DNA of 64,000 bases from CAVWUA01 sp963758025. Its GTDB lineage: Bacteria > Planctomycetota > Planctomycetia > Isosphaerales > Isosphaeraceae. How positions within the stretch are numbered: the stretch's first letter is position 1; each line of letters opens with the position of its first letter. Under the pieces are notes generated by a model. That model did not search any database, was not told the DNA's origin, and was given only the letters and a program-made list of their open reading frames with translations. The position numbers and the translations under genes were made by a program. The stretch is taken from the NCBI GenBank assembly GCA_963758025.1, contig CAVWUA010000007.1, positions 273,342 through 337,341 of the forward strand. The letters run 5' to 3'. Of the stretch, positions 42,276 through 50,490 are shown one piece after another.

Positions 42276-43112
42276 TCAGCCACCACTCGCGGGCAGATCA
42301 CGCCGCTGGAAGATGAGGAGGCCCAGAACCATTCCGGCGACGGCCACACCGCCGAGCACGCCGAGGTTATACGCGAGACTTTCCCCCTTGACCGCCGAAT
42401 CAATCGGATAAAAGGCCGAGAAGATCGAGGCATGGTTGAGCCATTCCCACTCGTCCCAGTCCGGCTGGTTCGCCACCGCAAACGCCACGAACTGCGCGAG
42501 CGTGATGACCGAACCGAAGAGATTCGGCCTCCAACGCACGATGTCGATCGAGGAGAGGAACAGGGTGTATCCGAACGCGGCCATCCCCACCATCGCCAGG
42601 TTGAGCGCCGGTCGGATCAAACCCAGGACTGAGGCGGGTTCCTGAACAGCATTGAACTGGCCACTGATCAGGTTCCCCGCGACGATGGCAAGGATCATGA
42701 CCAGATAACCCAGCAAAACCGCGAGAACCTGTGAGACGAGATACGTGATCCGCGTGACCGGCCTGGAGAGCACCAGGTCCATGGTCCCGCGCTCCAGGTC
42801 GCCCGCCACCGAGAGCGATCCGCGCGAGATTCCCCAGATGAGGAAGATCAGGACAGGGATGCCCATGAACAGAAGATAGAGATGAAGCGTCTCAATCGCG
42901 ATCGACGACATGTCCATCGACGGCCCGCCGAAGGCCGTGAGGAACGCCTGGATTCGCATCGAACGGCGGTCGGGGTCCGCGAATCGTTCCTCGATGTTCG
43001 CGGTGCGGTACACGCTCAACCAGCTCAGGCCGAACAGGGCCAGGGACGAGAGGATCAACAGCCAGCGCGATTCGCGCAGATGCTTGCCGAGCAGACTCAA
43101 CAGCCCATTCAT
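42276..43112 (-). CDS. ABC-2 transporter permease
   Basis: 278 residues from ATG 43112, whose first A is shared with the stop of the ATPase gene (TGATG), so the genes are coupled. Six helices are visible, including WLLILSSLALFGLSWLSVY, LLFMGIPVLIFLIWGISRG and LAVLLGYLVMILAIVAGNL. The motif GDLERGTMDLVLSRPVTR is the standard ABC-2 cytoplasmic signature. Together with the next gene it makes a complete exporter; the substrate is unknown. Confidence 0.9.
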   Translation of the reverse strand: MNGLLSLLGKHLRESRWLLILSSLALFGLSWLSVYRTANIEERFADPDRRSMRIQAFLTAFGGPSMDMSSIAIETLHLYLLFMGIPVLIFLIWGISRGSLSVAGDLERGTMDLVLSRPVTRITYLVSQVLAVLLGYLVMILAIVAGNLISGQFNAVQEPASVLGLIRPALNLAMVGMAAFGYTLFLSSIDIVRWRPNLFGSVITLAQFVAFAVANQPDWDEWEWLNHASIFSAFYPIDSAVKGESLAYNLGVLGGVAVAGMVLGLLIFQRRDLPASGG

Positions 43113-44056
43113 CAGGCAGCCCCGTCTCCGTTGCCTTGTGCGCTGGCGGAACCCGCGGACCCGATCTCGACGACGTCTTTGACGTCCGGACCGTGGAAGC
43201 GGTCGTAAAGACTTCGCAAGTCCTCGGTTCCGATGGCGATGTCCGCCACGGGTTGCTGGCCGAGCCACGAGAGAAGCGGCACGGCTGGCCCCCGGTGCTC
43301 CAGCATGACGATGCTGCCGTTTCGCTCGCGCACCGAGAGTTCCAGCTCCTCGGGAAAGCGGTCCGGCGCGTCGTTCTCGAACCGGACCATCAACAAGCGC
43401 AGGTTGCGGCGTCGGGCGTGCATATCCTCGACGTGCATCAGACGCCCCTTCCGCATGATCGCGACCTGGTCGGATACCTGCTCGACCTCCGAGAGCACGT
43501 GCCCGGAAAACACGACCGTCTGCCCGCTCGCCTTCGCCTCCAGGACGAGGTTGAGCACATCCCCCCGCGCCGAGGGGTCCAGGGCCGAGGTCGGCTCGTC
43601 CAGAATCAAGATGTCCACCGGCTCCGCGAACGCCAGAGCGAGGGCGAGCTTCTGCTTCATGCCGGTCGAGTACGTGCGAACCTTCCGGCGCAGGTCGAGT
43701 CGCATGATCCGTTCCGCGATCGCCACGGCTCGGTCCAGCCCGTCGCCGCCGCGAAGATCGCAGAGAAATCGCATCAGCGCCAGGCCCCGCATATGGCCAG
43801 GTATGCGAAGCTCACCGGGCAGATAGCCCACGATCCGCCGAACTTCCAGACTTTTCCGCCAGCAATCAAATCCGGCCACGGAAGCCGATCCGGACGTCGG
43901 ACGCAGCAGTCCGAGCAAAAGCCGGATCGTTGTTGTCTTCCCCGATCCATTCGGACCGAGCAAGCCAAAAATGCCCCCTTGCGGGATCTCCATCGTCACG
44001 TCGGTCAGCGCGGGCACCTCCCCGAACCGTTTGGTCAATCCTCTCGTTGCGATCAT
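43112..44056 (-). CDS. ABC transporter ATP-binding protein
   Basis: 314 residues. Walker A is GLLGPNGSGKTTTIRLL, the signature YSTGMKQKLALALAF, Walker B ILILDEPTSALDPSARGD and the H-loop FSGHVLSEVEQ. A C-terminal tail of about 90 residues (FENDAPDRFPEELEL and onwards) is usual for CcmA-type ATPases with a regulatory extension. It precedes and overlaps its permease by one base. No ribosome site was resolved; ATG 44056 gives MIATRGLTKRFGEV, a normal start. Confidence 0.93.
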   Translation of the reverse strand: MIATRGLTKRFGEVPALTDVTMEIPQGGIFGLLGPNGSGKTTTIRLLLGLLRPTSGSASVAGFDCWRKSLEVRRIVGYLPGELRIPGHMRGLALMRFLCDLRGGDGLDRAVAIAERIMRLDLRRKVRTYSTGMKQKLALALAFAEPVDILILDEPTSALDPSARGDVLNLVLEAKASGQTVVFSGHVLSEVEQVSDQVAIMRKGRLMHVEDMHARRRNLRLLMVRFENDAPDRFPEELELSVRERNGSIVMLEHRGPAVPLLSWLGQQPVADIAIGTEDLRSLYDRFHGPDVKDVVEIGSAGSASAQGNGDGAA

Positions 44057-44241
44057 CCCCGCGCGGCTCCCGGCCCATCGAAGGAAGACAGTGACACCTC
44101 TCGGGGAAGGAATACCCGAGAGATCCCTTGCCAGGTTTCAGAATGCGGTGTTCTCCTGTTGAAGAATCCCGCAAAGATCAGCACGGTTATTGTACAAGAG
44201 GCCCATCACCGCCGCGACTAAAGGCGAGATATCCCAATGCC

Positions 44242-44676
44242 TCACTCTGGCTTCGGTTCGTGATTTTCCGGCTCATCGTTCTGCTGTGACGGGTTGATCC
44301 TGAGAGAATGATTCTCTCGTCGGGTCGATTCCTCGCCTGCGTCGTCTCCTCCGGGAGCACCTTCGGCGAGCCCCAGCAGGCGATCCATCGCGGTCTCCGC
44401 CCCCAGACGACGGACGATCTTCAAGATGGCGAACTCGTCCGGCGTTAACTGGTGAAGCTGCCCCTCCGGAACCGCGTCCAGAGTGTCGTCGGCAAGGTAA
44501 TCGAGGGTCACCCCAAGCGCACGGGCGAGGGCAAACGCGAGCCGCAATTTTGGTTCCTGCTCGCCGCTCAGAATCCGAGAGATCGTGGACTTGGACCGCC
44601 CTAGCCGCGCCGCCAAGGCCGCCTGGTCCACGCCGCGCAATGCACAGAGTCTTTGCATTTTCTCTGCATAACCCAT
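44242..44676 (-). CDS. XRE-family transcriptional regulator
   Basis: Helix-turn-helix DNA-binding protein of about 144 residues. The HTH is DQAALAARLGRSKSTISRIL then SGEQEPKLRLAFALARAL, as in Cro/CI-type regulators. The middle TPDEFAILKIVRRLGAE may be a dimerisation helix. The C-terminus is charged and disordered. ATG 44676 has GGGAGGT immediately upstream; the spacing is short, and a TTG 9 nt earlier is an alternative. A palindrome that could be its operator lies about 130 bp upstream (44809-44824). It diverges from the AT-richer unknown gene. Confidence 0.85.
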   Translation of the reverse strand: MGYAEKMQRLCALRGVDQAALAARLGRSKSTISRILSGEQEPKLRLAFALARALGVTLDYLADDTLDAVPEGQLHQLTPDEFAILKIVRRLGAETAMDRLLGLAEGAPGGDDAGEESTRRENHSLRINPSQQNDEPENHEPKPE

Positions 44677-44752
44677 ACCTCCCAAGGTTATTCCCCATTC
44701 GAGTAAGACTCAAGAGGTCTCTGCAAAATGCTATTTTTCACCCAATTGAGGA

Positions 44753-44781
44753 TTGACCTGACCCTTAAAAAGGCATAGCAT
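44753..44781 (+). promoter_or_regulatory. Candidate sigma-70 promoter, plus strand
   Basis: TTGACC at 44753-44758, a 17-nt spacer and TAGCAT at 44776-44781. It would drive the unknown gene at 44889, and the palindrome at 44809 lies just downstream of its expected start. Confidence 0.5.
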
Positions 44782-44808
44782 CGTTTGCCGCAACAGATTC
44801 TCGATTTC

Positions 44809-44824
44809 TGCAACAAGTGTTGCA
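44809..44824. promoter_or_regulatory. Perfect 16-bp palindrome, candidate operator
   Basis: TGCAACAAGTGTTGCA, a perfect inverted repeat. GCAACA recurs as a half-site near 44790. Located between the divergent XRE gene and the unknown gene, downstream of a good promoter, so autoregulation by the XRE protein is inferred. Confidence 0.5.
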
Positions 44825-44888
44825 AAAAACGAAACTTGGTTCTGACTCGCGATTTCATAAGAGCAGGAGAAGACAATCTGGTAGGTGA

Positions 44889-45457
44889 ATGTATTCATAC
44901 TTTAATGCAACATGGCCTGGATGCCAGATTCGACTGAACCAGGAATTCAACCCAAAGTGGAGGGAGGGAACACAGATTTCGGAGTTCCGTGAAGCTTCGT
45001 CGCGAATGATGGGCCAGGGTGCGATGCGATCCATTTCGGAAACGTCCGGGTTTTGGAACAGACGGAGTTTTCCAATCTCATCATTCTCGGCGGCTTGGGA
45101 CCAAGGTTGCTGTCGAGGAGTATGGGCGGTCGATGTGGATCGCCGAGATTTGCCACGACGATGAGAGTCACTCGGTGGAGGCGAGAGTCTCCAACGAGAA
45201 TCTTCACAGTTTTCAGGTAACCTTTGAGGTCTGCATCGATGCACTCTCTGAATCGAAATCGTTGCCGTGAGGTCAACGGGTTGAAGCTTTATCAACCTTC
45301 CGTTCAGGAGAGTCAAATCGCGCGCTGGAAGATCAATGGTTACTTTGCGTCCATTATTATCTGGACGGCCGAAGAATGGAATCAACTGGAGGAGAGGCCT
45401 GAGGATGCACAGTATTATCCATGCGGTATCTGGTGTGCGTTGAGGCTCGAAGATTGA
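44889..45457 (+). CDS. Unknown protein, at least two frame breaks, AT-richer
   Basis: Low-confidence reconstruction. Segments that read as protein in turn are FSNLIILGGLG (about 45075), VAVEEYGRSMWIAEI then CHDDESHSVEARVSNENLHS (to about 45260), and after a further break near 45270 VNGLKLYQPSVQESQIARWK and ASIIIWTAEEWNQLEERPED with the end YYPCGIWCALRLED at 45457. Base composition is visibly more AT-rich than neighbours. The true start and the frame of the first 150 bp are uncertain. No family was recognised. The region lies between a putative promoter/operator and the GDPD gene on the other strand. Confidence 0.35.
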
Positions 45458-45487
45458 TTCGAAGAGGCCAAGGCGGACGTCATGGGA

Positions 45488-46438
45488 TCATCGCCAGCGA
45501 GCGGTGAACGATCGTGGATCATCGGTGAAAATTCCCATGACGCCCGCCTTGATAAGATGGTCCGCGAGTCCTCCCGGTCGAGAATCATTGACGGTATAGA
45601 CCAGGACAGGGACATCGTCTGAGCGAAGCTCTGATAGGATGTCGCGTCGAAGCGACGAGGTGGAGGGCCGACGGCGGTAGGCATCCGAGGCGGCACCGAG
45701 AACCTCGGTGGACGGGTGGAAAAGATCCGCGCCCACGATCTCGCGGACGTATTCGTGCGCGCGATGCAGTGGCGTCGCGGCCAGAACTCCCGTGAGGATG
45801 TCGGGGCGACGTTGAGCGATTGTCGCGACGATTCGGTGATCGAAGCTGGAGAGAAGGACCCGGCTGGCAGTACGAGTCTCGTCGATAACGCGCAGAACCG
45901 CATCGATCAGGCCATCGGGATTCGTCGGAAAGACCTTCAACTCGACATTGACTAGCCAGTTCAGCTTTCGGGTCAGTTCCAGCGCCTCAGTCAGGGTCGG
46001 AATGGAGAGCATCCCCGAAGCGAAGTGAGCGAGGTCGTCGGCTTCCAGTCGGGAGAGGGTGCCGAATCGAGCGGCGGTGCGCGGGCCGCCCTCGGCGTCC
46101 AGGAACCAGGAGCCGGCATCCAGGAGTTGAATCTCGTTCCAGTCGAAGTCAGAGACACGATAGTCCGATGTGGCCCGACCATCCTCCGGAAAACGTCGAG
46201 CCACGTCGGTTGTACGGATGAGGGAGTCGTCGTGAATCACGACAGGCATGCCATCGCGGGTCATCTGGACATCCAACTCCCAGGCATCCGCCCCAGCCTG
46301 ATACGCACGCCGAGCCGCCTCCAGCGTGTTCTCGGGAGCATGGTAGGAGTCGCCCCGATGGGCGATCACCCAGGGTCGCCGTTCAAGATTTCGAAGGCCG
46401 AGACGGAACAGGTTTTCCGCTGGTATTGCCGGAGTCAT
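45488..46438 (-). CDS. Glycerophosphodiester phosphodiesterase
   Basis: Cleaves glycerophosphodiesters to glycerol-3-phosphate and an alcohol. The 316 residues carry WVIAHRGDSYHAPENTLEAA (HRG...ENT, catalytic His and metal Glu), ELDVQMTRDGMPVVIHDDSL (metal Glu/Asp and second His), and the end VPVLVYTVND...GVMGIFTDDP. ATG 46438 overlaps the TGA of the upstream Gly/Tyr-rich gene (ATGA), so translation is coupled. No leader was seen; it is probably cytoplasmic. Confidence 0.93.
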   Translation of the reverse strand: MTPAIPAENLFRLGLRNLERRPWVIAHRGDSYHAPENTLEAARRAYQAGADAWELDVQMTRDGMPVVIHDDSLIRTTDVARRFPEDGRATSDYRVSDFDWNEIQLLDAGSWFLDAEGGPRTAARFGTLSRLEADDLAHFASGMLSIPTLTEALELTRKLNWLVNVELKVFPTNPDGLIDAVLRVIDETRTASRVLLSSFDHRIVATIAQRRPDILTGVLAATPLHRAHEYVREIVGADLFHPSTEVLGAASDAYRRRPSTSSLRRDILSELRSDDVPVLVYTVNDSRPGGLADHLIKAGVMGIFTDDPRSFTARWR

Positions 46439-46857
46439 CGTCCCCGTCTTGTGAAGGTGGATTGTCCGATTGCCTGGCCCAGAAATCCCATCGTGTTGAC
46501 CGTCTGGGGAACCGGAACATACGGGCGGTAGTACGGGACCGTCCCCGGATATCCGCCGTAATACCCACCATACGGAGAAACGGCAGGGTAGGACAGATAC
46601 GGCGAGTACGGATATCCGGCGACGCCATAGGGCGTGTACCATCCTCCCGCGAAGCCCGGAACACCGACGACCGCACCTCCGACTGCGCCTCCGAATCCCG
46701 GGGTCACGATACCCCCTCCCGGAAACATGTTGCCCCCCAACGCAGGGTTCCCGAAGTTGCCGGCAACCCCACCTCCAACGAAATTCTGCCCTTGCGAAAT
46801 CCCGCTCAGACCAACCACGAGACCCAGGGCCATCAGAAGACTCTTGCCGCGGCGCAT
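46435..46857 (-). CDS. Gly/Tyr/Pro-rich exported protein, unknown function
   Basis: About 140 residues from ATG 46857, which has GGGAGG at ideal spacing; an upstream ATG (46881) is less likely. The leader MRRGKSLLMALGLVVGLSG ends near ISQGQ. The mature part is low complexity: a Gly/Phe/Val run followed by repeated Tyr-Gly and Tyr-Pro (AGYPYSPYLSYPAVSPYGG), then TVNTMGFLGQAIGQSTF. It resembles small secreted planctomycete proteins of unknown role. Translationally coupled to the GDPD gene. Confidence 0.75.
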   Translation of the reverse strand: MRRGKSLLMALGLVVGLSGISQGQNFVGGGVAGNFGNPALGGNMFPGGGIVTPGFGGAVGGAVVGVPGFAGGWYTPYGVAGYPYSPYLSYPAVSPYGGYYGGYPGTVPYYRPYVPVPQTVNTMGFLGQAIGQSTFTRRGR

Positions 46858-46985
46858 GTTCTGCCTCCCGGTGTCGCTCATGCAGCGAGCCTGGTGAGAG
46901 ATGAATCAAGCGGACGTACCACTCGCTCGGATTGTGATCTCGAAAGAATTACCAAACCAACCCCATTCTCTCGGACCTCGGGGAC

Positions 46986-47015
46986 TTGACAATCCATCTC
47001 CGAATCGGTTGAAAT
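46986..47015 (+). promoter_or_regulatory. Candidate promoter for tRNA-Arg
   Basis: A perfect TTGACA at 46986-46991, then after 17-18 nt TTGAAATA as a weak -10 (the exact hexamer is uncertain). It lies about 14 nt before the tRNA 5' end. Confidence 0.45.
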
Positions 47016-47028
47016 ACGCTCATCAAAC

Positions 47029-47102
47029 GTGCCCGTAGCTCAATTGGATAGAGCGTTAGCCTCCGGAGCTAAAGGTTGCAGGTTCAAATCCTGCCGGGCA
47101 TA
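47029..47102 (+). tRNA. tRNA-Arg (anticodon CCG)
   Basis: 74 nt folding as a cloverleaf: acceptor GTGCCCG/CGGGCAT, D arm GCTCAATTGGATAGAGC, anticodon stem TTAGC/GCTAA with loop CTCCGGA (anticodon CCG at 47063-47065), and T arm GCAGGTTCAAATCCTGC. It decodes CGG. The CCA end is not encoded. Confidence 0.95.
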
Positions 47103-47107
47103 CTAGA

Positions 47108-47221
47108 AAAATAAGGATTTACGACGATGGCCCCCTTGAAGTGCACAGAATAGTGCACGGAACGAGGGGCCGTTGCCACTGATGCACAGGAAGTAATTCT
47201 CCGTCCATTTATCCTTATTTT
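47108..47221. repeat. Inverted repeat pair just after the tRNA
   Basis: AAAATAAGGAT at 47108-47118 and its exact reverse complement at 47211-47221, the first arm six bases past the tRNA 3' end. The span between has no reading frame. Such layouts occur at integration sites next to tRNA genes; no integrase gene was found. Confidence 0.4.
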
Positions 47222-47385
47222 CCTATCTTGACACCGGTATTCGCGATGGTCGGTGGTTCCCGCAGCCTCATTGCAACTGTTCGCCGACCACCGGGCAAGA
47301 TGGCCGAAAAAATCCGCTCCGGAGAGGGAGTGTTCCTTACTCCGTGATGCCGATCCCCAGATTTGCTGCCGTCGCCAAGACTGCC

Positions 47386-47926
47386 TCATCGCTGTTTTTC
47401 TGACAGCCACTCGAACTGCTCCCGGAACCATCGTTGGCCCAACTGGTTCCGAAGAGAATTGACCCGGCGGTTGCGGCACCTCTCCAGGCGTCGCAGGCTC
47501 CCGCACGGGCACGGGTGCTTGTTGACCACCCGCTTGTCGAATGACGCGAGTCGCACCATCGCCTCGGCCGCCGCTCCCGAGTCGACCGCGAAGAGCGCGG
47601 CGAAATCGCGGAGGATGCCGCAGACCCCATGATCCAGCTCCCCGAACGGCAGCCTCCCGTCCCGCTCACGATGCGAGTCGCCGTACAGAAACGGGATCAC
47701 GCAACGATCCAGGAAGGCCGGCGGCGTGGGGGTTCCCACCTGTGCGAGTCGCTGTCGCGTGGGCGAGCCGAGGCGCTGCGTGCCGTCCGGGTTCGTGTGG
47801 AAAGGCCCTGGGATCTGCCGGGTGGCCTCCCGCACGACGGGCAGATCGTTCGGGAACCTCGGGGGGACCGCGATCTCCAGCTCGTACGCATCGGTGATCC
47901 TCCCTCGCCGCCTGCCAGGATATCAT
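47386..47926 (-). CDS. SEC-C protein with E2-like N-terminal part (one frameshift)
   Basis: The C-terminus HPCPCGSLRRLERCRNRRV is a SEC-C zinc motif (CxCx8C-type) and is followed by WFREQFEWL. The front part DAYELEIAVPPRFPNDLPVV with REATRQIPGPFHTNPDG has the strand order and spacing of an E2 ubiquitin-conjugating fold as seen in prokaryotic E2-like proteins. At the position where the family commonly has Cys (DGxxCLGSP), this copy reads TQRLGSP. ATG 47926 overlaps the stop of an upstream fragment (ATGA), and the frame breaks near 47888. About 180 residues. Function unknown; possible roles are ubiquitin-like conjugation or a relic. Confidence 0.6.
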
Positions 47927-48021
47927 CGACCTGAGCCCCGCGTGCGGCTCGGAAAGTCGGGCATCCTTTCGGGCACCTTCTGGCTGACGATGTAGCGCGG
48001 CTTGTCAAAGAACTTCTGTCC
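47923..48021 (-). pseudogene. C-terminal fragment of an upstream gene cut by the IS nest
   Basis: 33 codons reading FFDKPRYIVSQKVPERMPDF then PSRTRGSGR and stop, with the stop overlapping the E2-like start. The frame upstream is closed by TAG at 48022-48024, and the insertion-sequence end lies at 48039. Probably the tail of the operon partner of the E2-like gene. It is too short to name. Confidence 0.35.
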
Positions 48022-48049
48022 CTACTTCGGAGAATTAAGAGTCTGTCCC

Positions 48050-49527
48050 GAATGGCATTAAGCTAAGCAGCAACCTCTTGCTCCAGCAATGCCTTACGCA
48101 ACTCGGATCGGGGTTTCTTCATCAAGGGATACTGTTTGGGGCGACGCTTGCGGACACGCGGCTCGACGCGATCGCGGCGGTCGGGGTTGACCACCAACGC
48201 CGGCAACGACTCTCCAGGCCGCGCCGACGCCAGCCAACGCAACGCGTCCACGAAACTGATCCGGTCCACGGCCACACCCTGACGATGCGACGCCTCGAGC
48301 ATCACCAGGCGGACCAGGTTGTACACCAACGCATACATCAACAACTCCTTGCTCACGCCGGCGACCGTCTCGCAACGCAACACATCCATTTTCATCGTTG
48401 TCTTCAAGTGCCTCAGATTCACTTCCACTTCCCACCGGCCGCGGTACAACTCCGCCAACGCCTCCACCGGGTAGGGCTCCGAGTCGACCAAGGTCGTGAC
48501 CAACGTCACCGCGCGGACGCGGAACCCGGGTCGGTCGGCTTGATACCTCAGCTCGCGTACCTCGATCCGATCGGGCAACGCGGCGTACTGCTCGGCCGAC
48601 ATCCACTCGGGCCGCTTCCGTGGCTTGAACCATTCGACCACTTGATCCGTCACCCCCAGCCGACGCAGCCATCGCGATCGGGGCAAACCCTTTGTACCCC
48701 CCTTGACACCGGGCAGCGCGTGCGGGCGGCCCGGCGTGAAGTCGACGATCTGACGCTGATGGATGCGGAAAACCCCGTGAATCCCTCGTTCCAGCAGCAA
48801 CGCGAGGTGGGCGAACGAACAGAACCCGCGGTCGCCGACGAGCACATCGCCGGCGTCGAGCCGGGGGTGAAGTTTCGCGACGCCGGACATGTCGTGTGTG
48901 CATAAGGGACCGGTCAAGACCTCGAGAATCATCCCCGTGCCGGCATGAAACAGGGCCAGCAGATGAGCGACGGGAAAGCCACACCCCAACGCCTGGTTGC
49001 CGGGCTGGCCGAAGTGCGCGCGGAGTTCCGTCGTGTCGGGCATCGAGACCCCCGAGCCATCGACATGAAAGACCCGATGCCCACGCCAACGTCCGTCGTC
49101 GTCGATCCGGGGTCGGACCCTCTCGGCGATCCGAACCAGGAGTTTCTCGATGAGTTCCCGGGGCAAGCGGGCGCGGGCCTGGCAGTAGGCCGAAGCCGAG
49201 AAGCCGAGCCCGCCGAGACGCGGAAGATGTTGGATCGCGGTGTTGCCGTGCAGGATTTGGAGCAAGAACAGATGAACCGTGGCGACGGGGTCCAGGAGCG
49301 AGCAACGCCAGGTGTGTCCGATCTGGCGGCAGAGGTCGAGGATGGCGGGTCGGTCGAGTTCTCGGGCCGGGTCTTGCTTCAAGCGGCGAAGGATGCCCAC
49401 AATCCGGTGATGCATCGGGAGGTCTCCTGCATGGGGTGTCGTTAAGCAACACCATCGTGACAGGAGATCTCCCGATGCTCAATCCATTTCAGAGAAACGG
49501 CTTATATCGCTTGGCTTAATGCCATTC
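48050..49527. mobile_element. IS4-type insertion sequence with 11-bp target duplication
   Basis: 1478 bp. The ends are GAATGGCATTAAGC and its reverse complement GCTTAATGCCATTC, with weaker matching inward (TAAGC/CAAGC). GAGTCTGTCCC flanks it on both sides (48039-48049 and 49528-49538), an 11-bp duplication in the IS4 range. Confidence 0.9.
48063..49415 (-). CDS. IS4-family transposase
   Basis: 450 residues, intact. DDE acids: Asp in FHVDGSGVSMPDTTEL, Asp in DVLVGDRGFCSFAHLA, and Glu in ELYRGRWEVEVNLRHLKTTM, the last being the IS4 Y-x2-R-x3-E-x6-K signature. ATG 49415 follows GGAGACC. The gene fills the element except for about 13 bp on its 3' side and 112 bp upstream. It appears functional, with the exact target duplication suggesting a recent move. 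Confidence 0.93.
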   Translation of the reverse strand: MHHRIVGILRRLKQDPARELDRPAILDLCRQIGHTWRCSLLDPVATVHLFLLQILHGNTAIQHLPRLGGLGFSASAYCQARARLPRELIEKLLVRIAERVRPRIDDDGRWRGHRVFHVDGSGVSMPDTTELRAHFGQPGNQALGCGFPVAHLLALFHAGTGMILEVLTGPLCTHDMSGVAKLHPRLDAGDVLVGDRGFCSFAHLALLLERGIHGVFRIHQRQIVDFTPGRPHALPGVKGGTKGLPRSRWLRRLGVTDQVVEWFKPRKRPEWMSAEQYAALPDRIEVRELRYQADRPGFRVRAVTLVTTLVDSEPYPVEALAELYRGRWEVEVNLRHLKTTMKMDVLRCETVAGVSKELLMYALVYNLVRLVMLEASHRQGVAVDRISFVDALRWLASARPGESLPALVVNPDRRDRVEPRVRKRRPKQYPLMKKPRSELRKALLEQEVAA

Positions 49528-49548
49528 GAGTCTGTCCCATAAGGGGTG

Positions 49549-50378
49549 TCAGGCTGCCACGGGCCTTGGGTAACGAAACTCGGCCTCCACATCGGAGGGC
49601 TCGAGGCGATGGAGCATCAACGGAATCATCGCCAGTTTGATAAACGACTCCGACGACGACACACTCTTCTCCCGATCCTTGCTCAGCCGCCGACAGCGGC
49701 CCAGCCAGGCGAAGGTCCGCTCCACGGTCCACCGGATCGGCAAGCGCACCCAGCCCCGCTGGCCCTCCGGGCGGCGGATGATCTCCAGGTTCCACTTCGC
49801 ATTCTCCTCAACCCACCCGTAGAGCGTGAAGTTGTGGTACTTCGAGTCGGCGGACATCCGCACCACCTTGCCCATCGGCTGGCCGTCGAGTCGGGCGAAC
49901 AACTCCGGGGCGGCGGCCGCATCGTCGACCGAGGCGGCGGTCACCAGCACGGCCAGGAGCAACCCCATGCTGATCGACGACGATGTGGCGCTTGCGCCCG
50001 TCGACGTTCTTGTGGTTGTCCCGCCCCCGCTGCTCACCCCCGGAGGTCGTGTCGACCGACTGGCTGTCGACACTCGCCGTGGTGCGGGGGTGATACGGCT
50101 TCTCTCGGGTGCGGACCGCCTTGCGCAGCCGGTCGTGGATCTTGTCGAGGGTGCCATCGTGCCGCCACTGGTTGAAATAACGCCAGACGGTACTCTTGGG
50201 GGGCAGGTCGCGGAGTGCGCCACTGGCAGCCGGTGCGGAGGATGTAGAAGATGGCGTCGAGGACGTCCCGCATCCGGGTCTTGCGGGGCCGCCCGCCGCC
50301 GGGTTCGGGCGGCAGGAGCGGCTCGATCACGTCCCACTGGGCGTCGGTGAGGTCGCTGGGGTAGTGGTGTACTCTCAT
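49549..50378 (-). pseudogene. IS5-type transposase, several frame breaks
   Basis: ATG 50378 follows GGAGGGGT: MRVHHYPSDLTDAQWDVIEP then LPPEPGGGRPRKTRMRDVLD, the classic IS5 start. Breaks occur near 50215 and 49975 and at least once between. Later segments GLLLAVLVTAASVDDAAAA, YGWVEENAKWNLEIIRRPEG and IRWTVERTFAWLGRCRRLSK belong to the DDE domain. Whether broken in the cell or by sequence errors cannot be told. It belongs to the element whose end holds the IS4 insertion. Confidence 0.75.
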
Positions 50379-50490
50379 ACCCCTCCTACGCTGCTCGACA
50401 CGCCGATGTTCCCCTTATGGGACAGATTCTGAGTCGCCAGCACTGGTAAGGTCCGGAAGCGGCCGCCCCAGGATCCTGTCCGCACCACTC

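Larger units (their letters stand above)
48039..50429. mobile_element. IS5-type element, interrupted near one end by an IS4-type element
   Basis: The right inverted repeat (CCCCTTATGGGACAGATTC, 50411-50429) matches the left one (GAGTCTGTCCCATAAGGGG, starting 49528) with one mismatch. The first 11 bases of the left repeat also appear at 48039-48049, on the far side of the IS4-type element. The IS4-type element therefore landed 11 bases into this element and duplicated GAGTCTGTCCC, so the original element begins at 48039. Confidence 0.75.

Noticed and set aside
47103..47230. A possible CRISPR leader or small RNA after the tRNA
   Set aside because: There is only one inverted pair and no spaced direct repeats; no CRISPR array is visible anywhere in the window.
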